From Sphingomonas abaci (lineage in GTDB: Bacteria > Pseudomonadota > Alphaproteobacteria > Sphingomonadales > Sphingomonadaceae): a stretch of DNA of 64,000 nt. Location: contig NZ_JACHNY010000002.1 in NCBI RefSeq assembly GCF_014199625.1, positions 62,001 to 126,000 on the forward strand, in the 5' to 3' direction. Shown piece after piece: positions 37,118 to 44,167 of the stretch. A model generated the notes under the pieces. The model did not search any database. It was not told where the DNA came from and was given only the letters and a program-made list of their open reading frames with translations. Each line of letters begins with the position of its first letter. Position 1 is the first letter of the stretch. Position numbers and translations under genes: made by a program.

Positions 37118-37642
37118 TCAGTCGATCCGGACCAGCGCCTCGGCATAGTGGCGCCCGCGCGCCGCATAATGTTCGGCGGAGCGGCGCAGCCCCGCCAGCG
37201 CGGCATCGTCCAGCGTCCGCACGGCGCGCGCCGGGCTGCCGATGATCAGGCTGCGCGGCGGAAAGCTCTTGCCCTCCGTCACCAGCGCACCCGCGCCGAC
37301 CAGGCAATCCTCGCCGATCGCGGCATGGTTCAGGATCGTCGCGCCCATGCCGACCAGCACCCGCGCGCCGATCGTGCAGCCATGCAGAATGGCGTGGTGG
37401 CCGATCGTGCAGTCCTCCGCGACGGTCAGCGGCGCGCCGGGATCGGAATGGAGCATCGCCCCGTCCTGCACATTGCTGCGCGCGCCGATCGCGATCGTGG
37501 TGTTGTCGGCACGGATGACTGCGCCGAACCAGACGCTAGCCGCCTCGCCGAGCACCACGTCGCCGATCAGATCGGCGGAGGGCGCGATCCAGGCGGTCGG
37601 CGAAAGGACGGGGCGACGATCGCCAAGGGCATAGAGGGGCAT
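37118..37642 (-). CDS. Gamma-carbonic anhydrase-like left-handed beta-helix protein
   Basis: A 174-residue trimeric hexapeptide-repeat protein (YrdA/PaaY-like). Repeats run from APSADLIGDVVLGEAASVWF through NVQDGAMLHSD, GHHAILHGC and NHAAIGEDCLVGAGALV. Histidines in MLHSD, IGHHAI and LHGC fit the gamma-carbonic anhydrase zinc site, but members of this group often show little or no activity. The ATG at 37642 gives the family MPLYALGDRRP opening. Converges with the aminopeptidase 25 bases away. Confidence 0.9.
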   Translation of the reverse strand: MPLYALGDRRPVLSPTAWIAPSADLIGDVVLGEAASVWFGAVIRADNTTIAIGARSNVQDGAMLHSDPGAPLTVAEDCTIGHHAILHGCTIGARVLVGMGATILNHAAIGEDCLVGAGALVTEGKSFPPRSLIIGSPARAVRTLDDAALAGLRRSAEHYAARGRHYAEALVRID

Positions 37643-37774
37643 GACGCCAGCGTGACATGGCGGCGACCGGCCTGTCGAGCGCCATGTGCGGCCGGTCGTC
37701 GCGTCTCCTGTTTTCCGTCGGGAAAGGCGCGATAACGCCTTGCCGCCTCGGGCGCCTGCGATCAGGCTGCGGCG

Positions 37775-38209
37775 ATGGCCTTTGTCAGCATCACCCGCCT
37801 GCGCATCCGGCGCTATCGATTCATGCCGGGCTTCGCGATGCACACGCTGCGGTCGCTGCATCAGGTGCGGCGTGCGGAGGGGCTGGTCGGCGGGGCGGTG
37901 CTGGCCGATGCGCGCTTGGCGTTCTGGACCATGACCGTCTGGTCCGACCAGGCTGCGATGCGCCGCTACATGATGGACGGCGCTCACCGGAAGGCGATGC
38001 CGCACCTGCTCCACTGGTGCGACGAAGCGAGTATCGTCCATTGGACGGCAGACGGCCCCGGCATCCCTTCGTGGACCGAGGCCGAGCGGCGGATGCGGAG
38101 TGACGGTCGTCCCTCCCGCGTTCGGCATCCCAGTGCCGATCACTCCGATCTCCGCTTCGCTCCGCCCCGGCAGCGTGCGGGCGGACCGATCCGTCCGGTT
38201 CGGGGCTGA
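37775..38209 (+). CDS. Small ABM-like protein of uncertain function
   Basis: A 144-residue protein. Residues ~1-95 look like one dimeric alpha/beta-barrel unit (antibiotic-biosynthesis-monooxygenase or spheroidene-monooxygenase-like): FVSITRLRIRRYRFMPGF, FWTMTVWSDQAAMRRYMMDG and AMPHLLHWCDEASIVHW. From about residue 108 the sequence is Arg/Pro-rich, resembles translated spacer, and may not belong to the fold. No haem-binding or catalytic residues can be assigned. Divergent from the gamma-carbonic-anhydrase-like gene across 132 bases. Confidence 0.6.
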   Translation: MAFVSITRLRIRRYRFMPGFAMHTLRSLHQVRRAEGLVGGAVLADARLAFWTMTVWSDQAAMRRYMMDGAHRKAMPHLLHWCDEASIVHWTADGPGIPSWTEAERRMRSDGRPSRVRHPSADHSDLRFAPPRQRAGGPIRPVRG

Positions 38210-38282
38210 ATGCCGGGAGGGCGCATGCCCCCGGACGCCGTGCGGCCGCGGCGGAGCGACCGTACGGGCCCGGGTCGCGTGA

Positions 38283-39350
38283 TCAGGCGGCCGGGGGCAG
38301 CGTCGCCATGTCGATGACGAAGCGGTACTTCACGTCACTCTTCACCATCCGGTCATAGGCGGTGTTGATGTCGGCCATGTCGATCATCTCGACATCGGCG
38401 GTCAGGCCATGCTCGAGGCAGAAATCGAGCATCTCCTGCGTCTCGGCGATGCCGCCGATCAGCGAGCCGGCGATGGCGCGGCGCTTGAATACCAGGTCGC
38501 CGACCGATGGCGAGGGGTGGGGCGTCTCCGGCACGCCAACCAGCGTCATGGTGCCGTCGCGCTTCAGCAAGCGCAGGAACTGGTCGAGATCGTGCGCGGC
38601 GGCGACCGTGTTGAGGATGAAGTCGAAGCTGTTGGCATGAGTCGCCATCGCATCGGCATCCTTCGACACGATCAGGTCGGTGGCGCCCAGCCGCTTGGCG
38701 TCGTCGCGCTTGTTCGGCGAGGTGGAGAAAACATGGACCTCCGCGCCCATCGCCGCCGCGATCTTGACACCCATATGGCCCAGACCACCCAGGCCGACGA
38801 TGCCGACCTTCTGGCCCGGCCCGACCTTCCAATGCTTGAGCGGCGAATAGGTGGTGATGCCGGCGCACAGCAGCGGCGCGACCGCGGCCAGGTCTGACTC
38901 GGCATGGCCGATCCGCAGCACGAAATCCTGGTCGACGACGATATGGTCGGAATAGCCGCCGAAGGTATGGCCGCCCATCACCGGCTCGGGTCCGTTATAG
39001 GTGCCGACGAAGCCGGTCGTCTCGCAATATTGCTCCTCACCCTCGCGGCAGGACGGGCACTCACCACAGCTGTCGACCATGCAGCCGACGCCGACCGTGT
39101 CGCCAACCTGGAAGCGGGTGACGTCGGCGCCGACCGCCGTCACCGTGCCGACGATCTCATGGCCAGGTACGCAAGGGTAGAGCGTGCCGGCCCATTCGCC
39201 GCGCGCGGTGTGCAGGTCGGAATGGCAGACGCCGCAATAGCGGATGGCGATCGCCACGTCGTTCGGCTGCGGGTCGCGCCGTTCGAACGAGAAGGGGGCA
39301 AGGGGCGTGTCGCCGGACTGGGCGGCATAGCCATGGGCAGGGCTGGTCAT
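38283..39350 (-). CDS. Zinc-dependent NAD(P) alcohol dehydrogenase (cinnamyl/YahK-like)
   Basis: A 355-residue medium-chain dehydrogenase. Catalytic zinc ligands are in YCGVCHSDLH and PGHEIVGTV, structural zinc cysteines in SCGECPSCREGEEQYC, and the nucleotide fold in VGIVGLGGLGHMGVKIAAAMG. These and the SSRN-free but typical YSPLKHWKVGPG segment match the YahK/CAD group, which reduces aldehydes, usually with NADPH. Start chosen as ATG 39350: GAGG lies six bases upstream, while the in-frame GTG one codon earlier is too close to it. The ohr terminator precedes it, so it has its own promoter in a short spacer. Confidence 0.92.
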   Translation of the reverse strand: MTSPAHGYAAQSGDTPLAPFSFERRDPQPNDVAIAIRYCGVCHSDLHTARGEWAGTLYPCVPGHEIVGTVTAVGADVTRFQVGDTVGVGCMVDSCGECPSCREGEEQYCETTGFVGTYNGPEPVMGGHTFGGYSDHIVVDQDFVLRIGHAESDLAAVAPLLCAGITTYSPLKHWKVGPGQKVGIVGLGGLGHMGVKIAAAMGAEVHVFSTSPNKRDDAKRLGATDLIVSKDADAMATHANSFDFILNTVAAAHDLDQFLRLLKRDGTMTLVGVPETPHPSPSVGDLVFKRRAIAGSLIGGIAETQEMLDFCLEHGLTADVEMIDMADINTAYDRMVKSDVKYRFVIDMATLPPAA

Positions 39351-39375
39351 CACAAACCTCGGTCAACGAATAGAA

Positions 39376-39409
39376 AAGGGGCGGCGCCCGCAACCGGGTG
39401 CCGCCCCTT
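39376..39409 (-). terminator. Intrinsic terminator of ohr
   Basis: On the minus strand, 16 bases past the ohr stop: a 15-pair stem (AAGGGGCGGCACCCG with its complement, one G-T pair) around a four-base loop, followed by TTTTCTATT. Strong by both stem and T-run. Confidence 0.9.
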
Positions 39410-39425
39410 CATGAACGCGCGAATG

Positions 39426-39854
39426 TCAGGCGAGGGTCAGGCCGACATCGACATTATCGCGGGTCGCGTTGGAATAGGGGCAGATCTGATGCGCTGCCTC
39501 GACCAGCTTTTCCGCCTGGTCGCGGTCGACGCCCGGCAGATCGACGCGCAGGTCGGCGGTGATGCCGAAGCCGCCGGCCGCGCGCGGGCCGATGCCAACG
39601 GTCGCGGTCACGCTGGTGTCGTCAGGCACCTTCACCTTCAACTGCTGGCCAGCGACCTTCAGCGCGCCGATGAAGCAGGCCGAATAGCCGGCGGCGAACA
39701 GCTGTTCCGGATTGGTGCCGTCGCCGCCCGCGCCGCCCAGTTCCTTGGGCGTCGACAGCCGGGCCTCGAACCGGCCATCCTCGCTCCGAGCTGAGCCCTC
39801 GCGGCCGCCCGTGGCCGTGGCCGTGGTGCTGTATTTTACATCGATCGACGACAT
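39426..39854 (-). CDS. ohr: Organic hydroperoxide resistance protein
   Basis: A 142-residue thiol peroxidase of the OsmC/Ohr family that reduces organic and fatty-acid peroxides using lipoylated partners. The two redox cysteines are in [10 protein letters not shown] and [12 protein letters not shown], and the catalytic-site arginine lies in the usual early position ([18 protein letters not shown]). Cys and Arg spacing is Ohr rather than OsmC. An AAAGGA ribosome site supports ATG 39854 over an earlier in-frame ATG. It is divergent from ohrR, with a palindrome between them. Confidence 0.95.
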   Translation of the reverse strand: MSSIDVKYSTTATATGGREGSARSEDGRFEARLSTPKELGGAGGDGTNPEQLFAAGYSACFIGALKVAGQQLKVKVPDDTSVTATVGIGPRAAGGFGITADLRVDLPGVDRDQAEKLVEAAHQICPYSNATRDNVDVGLTLA

Positions 39855-39879
39855 CGTCGTTCCTTTTTGCTGCAACAAT

Positions 39880-39889
39880 TATCGCGATA
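39880..39889. promoter_or_regulatory. Candidate OhrR operator
   Basis: TATCGCGATA, a perfect 10-base palindrome inside an AT-rich stretch, 26 bases upstream of ohr and 68 before ohrR. Placement in the divergent spacer is what an OhrR site would need, but the sequence is not the classical TACAATT-type site. Confidence 0.4.
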
Positions 39890-39957
39890 TAGGTACAGGA
39901 ACGGCAATCGTCCAGACGCATTTGAGTATCATCGGCAAAAAGGTGTAACACACTCGG

Positions 39958-40416
39958 ATGACCGCTCGATTGTCGCACCCCGTGCCGCTGGACGACCAGC
40001 TCTGCTTCGCGCTTTACGGCGCTTCGATGGCGATGACGCGGGCGTACAAGCCTCTGCTCGACAAGCTGGGCATCACCTATCCGCAATATCTGGTGCTGCA
40101 TGCGCTGTGGGAGGAAGATGGCCGGACCATCGGGCAGCTTGCCGAGCGACTGGCGCTCGAATCGAGCACGATCACGCCGCTGGTCAAGCGGCTGGAGGCG
40201 GCCGGCATCGTCACCCGGTCGCGCGACCCCAAGGACGAGCGACACGTGCATGTCCTGCTCGCGCCACCGGGCGAGGCGCTGAAGGCGGACGCCGAATGCC
40301 TGGCGGAAACGATCTTCGCACGCACCGGCCTGTCGCTGGAGGAGATGCAGGGGCTCAATCGTCAGATCCAGATCCTGCAACGCGCCCTGTCCACGCCGGA
40401 GCAGGCCGACGCCTGA
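39958..40416 (+). CDS. ohrR: MarR-family peroxide-sensing repressor OhrR
   Basis: A 152-residue winged-helix repressor. The sensing cysteine sits in the OhrR N-terminal motif LDDQLCFALYGASMAMTRAYKPLL, followed by GITYPQYLVLHALWE, and the recognition region LESSTITPLVKRLEAAGIVTRSRD with the wing RDPKDERHV. Oxidation of the cysteine by organic peroxide releases DNA and turns on ohr. The divergent ohr neighbour makes the assignment secure. It converges with the NDUFS4-like gene. Confidence 0.95.
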   Translation: MTARLSHPVPLDDQLCFALYGASMAMTRAYKPLLDKLGITYPQYLVLHALWEEDGRTIGQLAERLALESSTITPLVKRLEAAGIVTRSRDPKDERHVHVLLAPPGEALKADAECLAETIFARTGLSLEEMQGLNRQIQILQRALSTPEQADA

Positions 40417-40461
40417 CGTATGGTCCACTGGTGCTCCGCGGCAGCTTCGCTGGATCAGGCT

Positions 40462-40743
40462 CTAGCGGAAATTGTCCGCATAGCTTTGCAGCAGCAGCTT
40501 GCGCGGCGGCTCGGCCTGGACGACGAAGGTGAAGCCCTGGCGCTCGCAATAGTCGATCGCCGTCTCCAGGCTAGGAAAGCGCATCTGGACATAGGCCTGC
40601 GGGTCGCTGCCGCCAGCCCAGCCGGTCAGCGGATCGGCATGGGGCGGCCGGTCCGACGCCCATTCGACCACCCAGCCGGGCCGGCCTTTTTGCAGCACCG
40701 GGCTGCCCAGGCCCGGATTGCGGAAGATTCGCGCGGTCGCCAT
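40462..40743 (-). CDS. ETC complex I subunit, NDUFS4-like domain
   Basis: A 93-residue soluble protein with the ETC_C1 domain: TARIFRNPGLGSPVLQKGR, WVVEWASDRPPHADPLTGWAGG and AIDYCERQGFTFVV. Its mitochondrial counterpart (NDUFS4, 18-kDa) is an accessory subunit of complex I that stabilises the N-module; alphaproteobacteria have such homologues. It starts one base after the nuoD stop region on the same strand, so it is very likely coexpressed with nuoD. Confidence 0.88.
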   Translation of the reverse strand: MATARIFRNPGLGSPVLQKGRPGWVVEWASDRPPHADPLTGWAGGSDPQAYVQMRFPSLETAIDYCERQGFTFVVQAEPPRKLLLQSYADNFR

Positions 40744-40744
40744 G

Positions 40745-42022
40745 TCAGCGGTCGACCTCGCCAAACACGATGTCGATCGATCCCAGGATCGCGGTGACAT
40801 CGGCGAGCATATGACCCCGGCTCATGAAGTCCATTGCCTGGAGGTGGCTGAACCCGGTCGGACGGATCTTGCAGCGATAGGCGCGGTTGCCGCCCTCCGA
40901 CACCAGGAACACGCCGAATTCGCCCTTGGGGCTCTCGGTCGCGACATAGACCTGGCCGGCGGGGACGTGGAAGCCTTCGGTATAGAGCTTGAAGTGGTGG
41001 ATCAGCGCCTCCATCGACAGTTTCATCTCGGCGCGGGCGGGTGGCTTCACCTTGGGATCATCGGTGGCGACCGCGCCCTCCGGCATGTCGCGCAGGCATT
41101 GCTTCATGATCCGGGCGGACTGGCGCACCTCCTCGACCCGCACCATGAACCGGTCGTAGCAGTCGCCGCTGGTGCCGACCGGCACGTCAAAGTCCATCTC
41201 CGCATAGACGTCGTAGGGTTGCGACTTGCGCAGGTCCCAAGGAATGCCGGACCCGCGCAACACCGGGCCCGAAAAGCCCCAAGCGATCGCATCCTCGCGG
41301 CTAACGACGCCGATGTCGACGTTGCGTTGCTTGAAGATCGGGTTCTCGGCGACCAGCGCGACCGCATCCTCGAACAGGCGCGGCAGGCGCGTGTCGAGCC
41401 AGTCGCCGATATCGGCGAGCAGCTTCAGCGGCACGTCCTGCCGGACGCCGCCGGGCCGGAAATAATTGGCATGCATCCGCGAGCCCGACGCCCGCTCGTA
41501 GAAGTTGAACGTATCCTCGCGCAACTCGAAGAACCACAGATTGGGCGTCATCGCGCCGACGTCCATCACATGGCTGCCCAGGTTGAGCAGGTGGTTCATG
41601 ATCCGCGTCAGTTCGGCGAAGAAGACTCGAAGATATTGCGCGCGACGCGGCACCTCCAGGTCGAGCAGCTTCTCGATCGCCAGGACGTAGCTGTGCTCCA
41701 TGCACATGGGCGAACAATAGTCGAGCCGGTCGAAATAGGGGATGGTCTGGAGATAGGGCTTGTGCTCGATGAACTTCTCGGTTCCGCGGTGCAGGAAGCC
41801 GACATGGGGGTCGACGCGCTCGATGACCTCGCCGTCCAGTTCCAGCACCAGACGCAGCACGCCATGCGCGGCCGGATGCTGGGGCCCGAAATTGACCGTA
41901 TAGTTATGGATCGCCACCTCCTTGTCCGGCATCGGCGCGGGGGCGCCCGCGACGTCGCCGGGACGGGGATCGTCGGCCGGCGTCCGGCCGACGGGTGCGG
42001 CGGGGAAGACGGATGAAGTCAC
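40745..42022 (-). CDS. nuoD: NADH-quinone oxidoreductase subunit D (isolated copy)
   Basis: The 49-kDa subunit of complex I that lines the quinone cavity. [15 protein letters not shown] holds the family histidine, [10 protein letters not shown] the tyrosine that contacts quinone, and SLDPVMGDVDR-like [12 protein letters not shown] ends the protein, so key residues are intact. A longer frame starts further upstream; GTG 42022 was chosen because AGGAG lies nine bases before it, giving 425 residues, and a methionine at 41932 is another option. No nuoA, B, C, E, F or other complex I gene is nearby except the NDUFS4-like gene. That isolation is unusual, since nuoD is normally inside a nuoA-N operon. 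Confidence 0.92.
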   Translation of the reverse strand: MTSSVFPAAPVGRTPADDPRPGDVAGAPAPMPDKEVAIHNYTVNFGPQHPAAHGVLRLVLELDGEVIERVDPHVGFLHRGTEKFIEHKPYLQTIPYFDRLDYCSPMCMEHSYVLAIEKLLDLEVPRRAQYLRVFFAELTRIMNHLLNLGSHVMDVGAMTPNLWFFELREDTFNFYERASGSRMHANYFRPGGVRQDVPLKLLADIGDWLDTRLPRLFEDAVALVAENPIFKQRNVDIGVVSREDAIAWGFSGPVLRGSGIPWDLRKSQPYDVYAEMDFDVPVGTSGDCYDRFMVRVEEVRQSARIMKQCLRDMPEGAVATDDPKVKPPARAEMKLSMEALIHHFKLYTEGFHVPAGQVYVATESPKGEFGVFLVSEGGNRAYRCKIRPTGFSHLQAMDFMSRGHMLADVTAILGSIDIVFGEVDR

Positions 42023-42169
42023 GCGGTCGATCTCCTGCACTGGCCCGGGGATGGCATCATGCATGATGGGCGCTTGATCCGTGGGCTTCCCTGATCTGCG
42101 ACAGCGAAATGGGCGTTTTGGGTCGAGAATGTACTGGTATGGGACAGTCAACCGGATCAGCGATCCCCA

Positions 42170-42292
42170 TCAACCCTGCCGAAAACCCCAGAAGCTGATG
42201 CTATTGTAGATGATGATCGCCAAGATGATGAAGGTGAGCAGGCCCAGTCCGAATTTCAGGGCGCCGCGATTGCGTTCGGACGGCTTCGACAT
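42170..42292 (-). CDS. 40-residue single-pass membrane protein
   Basis: ATG 42292 to TGA 42170 encodes 40 residues. A basic N terminus (MSKPSERNRGALKF) is followed by a hydrophobic helix of about 20 residues (GLLTFIILAIIIYN) and a short tail ending FWGFRQG, as in a small inner-membrane protein with a cytoplasmic N terminus. AGAGGA lies eight bases before the ATG. It lies 147 bases upstream of the nuoD start on the same strand, so the two could share a transcript. No homologue is recognised by eye; too short for default gene calling. Confidence 0.6.
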   Translation of the reverse strand: MSKPSERNRGALKFGLGLLTFIILAIIIYNSISFWGFRQG

Positions 42293-42487
42293 GATCATGA
42301 TCCTCTAAAAGTCGATTGACCGGCCGAGGACGCTCCGGCGAACGATTGGATGCAAGTATCGTTGCCGTCCTGATCTGCTTAAGGAAAGCTATAGACCCTG
42401 GCGACGATCGGCATCAACTGCATCAAGATGGCGGAACGGCGGCCGTGGAGCCACCGTTGCCGGGCGATCGACACCTGGGAGGATCGT

Positions 42488-43474
42488 TTGTCCGAGATCA
42501 TGTTTGCCGAGCCGGTCCGGCGCGCGATGCAAGCCGCGCCCTGGTACGACCAGGCCCGCCGCGCCGCCTTGTCCGAGCTGCTCGCCCGACTGGCGGCGGA
42601 GGGCTATGACTTCGTCGCGCCGACTCCCGCCACGCAGCGGCGCGTGCTGGCGCGGCCCGGCTGGAGCGAAGGGCGGACGCTGCGCGACCTGCTCGGGTGG
42701 AGCCTGCCGGTCGCGAGCGGCCTGCTCGCCCCCGACATGGAAGCCGCGCTGGTCGCGGCGGGGGCGGTGTCGGTCGCGGCGGACGGGACGCTGCGACCGC
42801 AACTGCGCGCGTCGCGGGTGGAGGATGTGCTGTTCTGGCATTCCGCCTATCCGACAACCGCCGAGGATTCGGTGTTCCTGGGGCCGGACAGCCATCGCTT
42901 CGCCGGCTGGATCCTGGCCCGGATGGACTCGGGCGCCCGGACGATCCTGGATTACGGCGCGGGCGCGGGAGTCGGCGGGATCATCGCCGCGCGCCGCGCC
43001 CGGTCCGCGCACCTGACCATCGCCGATCTCAACCCCAAGGCGCTGTTCCTGGCGTCGATCAATGCCGAGCGGGCCGGAGTCGCGCACGACGTCGCGCGCG
43101 TGGAGCGGCCGAGCGACCTGGCCGGGCCCTTCGACCTGATCGTCACCCACCCGCCCTTCATGATCGACGCGCAGGCGCGCGCCTATCGCGACGGCGGCGA
43201 CCTGTATGGCGCACGGCTGTCGCTTGACTGGATGGTGCAGGGGGTGGACCTGCTGGCCCCTGGCGGGCGGCTGATCCTGCATACCGGCGTATCGATCGTC
43301 GACGGGCGCGACGTGCTCCGCGCCGCGCTGGAGCCGGCGCTCCCGGCCCAGGGCGTCGCGCTGACCTATCGCGAGCTGGATACCGACATCTTCGGCGAGG
43401 ACCTGTCCGAGCCCGGCTACCGGGCGGTCGAGCGGATCGCCGCGATCGGCACGGTGCTGGAGCGGACCGGCTGA
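42488..43474 (+). CDS. Class I SAM-dependent methyltransferase, small-domain type
   Basis: A 328-residue protein. The C-terminal half is a class I fold: TILDYGAGAGVGGIIAAR (SAM loop), TIADLNPKALFLASINAERAG, and the catalytic THPPFM in DLIVTHPPFMID, where the NPPY/DPPY-like motif indicates N-methylation of a base, RNA or protein side chain. The N-terminal ~130 residues look like a substrate-recognition domain. TTG 42488 follows GGGAGG at five bases and was preferred; an in-frame ATG at 42500 or one further upstream are alternatives. Converges with kdpE four bases away. Confidence 0.8.
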   Translation: MSEIMFAEPVRRAMQAAPWYDQARRAALSELLARLAAEGYDFVAPTPATQRRVLARPGWSEGRTLRDLLGWSLPVASGLLAPDMEAALVAAGAVSVAADGTLRPQLRASRVEDVLFWHSAYPTTAEDSVFLGPDSHRFAGWILARMDSGARTILDYGAGAGVGGIIAARRARSAHLTIADLNPKALFLASINAERAGVAHDVARVERPSDLAGPFDLIVTHPPFMIDAQARAYRDGGDLYGARLSLDWMVQGVDLLAPGGRLILHTGVSIVDGRDVLRAALEPALPAQGVALTYRELDTDIFGEDLSEPGYRAVERIAAIGTVLERTG

Positions 43475-43478
43475 GCCC

Positions 43479-44159
43479 TCACCCCTCGGCGAGCAGGCGG
43501 TAGCCGACCCCCAATTCGTTGGCGATCAGCGAGCCGACCGGACCGGGCGCCTCCAGCTTCTGGCGCAGGTTGCGCACGACGATGCGGAGATATTCGATCC
43601 GCGCTTCCTCCTCGCCCCGCCATGCGGCGGCGAGGATGCGGTCGTGCATCACGACCCGGCCCGCATGATGGGCGAGCAGCGCCAGAACGTCATATTCCTT
43701 GCGGGTCAGGTGCACCTCCGCGCCGTCGCGGGTGACGATGCGGCGGTCGAGATCGATCGTCACCGCGCCGCAGCGCACCAGCTTCGCGGCGACGGGATCG
43801 CGGTGGCGCAACGCGACGCGGAGCCGGGCGAGCAGTTCCTCGCTGTCGAACGGCTTGGTGACATAGTCGGCCGCGCCCAGATCGAGCGCGGCGACCTTCT
43901 GGTCGGTCGCGTCGCGGGCGGAGACGACCAGGACCGCCGCCTCGCCCGACCGGCGCAGCAGCGGCACCAGTTCCAGACCGTCGCGATCGGGCAGGCCGAG
44001 GTCGAGCAGCACCGCGCCGGGCATCTCGCCACGGAACAGGTCGAGCGCCTCGCGCCCGTTGCGCGCCTCGACCACGCGGTAGCCGGCGCGTTCCAGCGTG
44101 TTGCGGAGCAGGCGGCGGATCGGCTGGTCGTCATCGACCACGAGGATGGTGGCAGGCAT
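43479..44159 (-). CDS. kdpE: Two-component response regulator KdpE
   Basis: A 226-residue OmpR-type regulator that activates kdp transcription. The receiver has LVVDDDQPIRRLLRNTL, phospho-acceptor in AVLLDLGLPDRDGLEL, and VTKPFDSEELLAR; the C-terminal winged helix has VHLTRKEYDVLALLAHHAGRV and EYLRIVVRNLRQKLE. It begins eight bases after the kdpD stop and is last in the kdp operon. A longer in-frame extension upstream overlaps kdpD and is not needed. Confidence 0.95.
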   Translation of the reverse strand: MPATILVVDDDQPIRRLLRNTLERAGYRVVEARNGREALDLFRGEMPGAVLLDLGLPDRDGLELVPLLRRSGEAAVLVVSARDATDQKVAALDLGAADYVTKPFDSEELLARLRVALRHRDPVAAKLVRCGAVTIDLDRRIVTRDGAEVHLTRKEYDVLALLAHHAGRVVMHDRILAAAWRGEEEARIEYLRIVVRNLRQKLEAPGPVGSLIANELGVGYRLLAEG

Positions 44160-44167
44160 ATCGGCTT

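Noticed and set aside
39897..39922. GGAACGGCAATCG... as a possible EcfG promoter in the ohr-ohrR spacer
   Set aside because: The -10 position reads CATT instead of CGTT, so the match is incomplete and probably chance.
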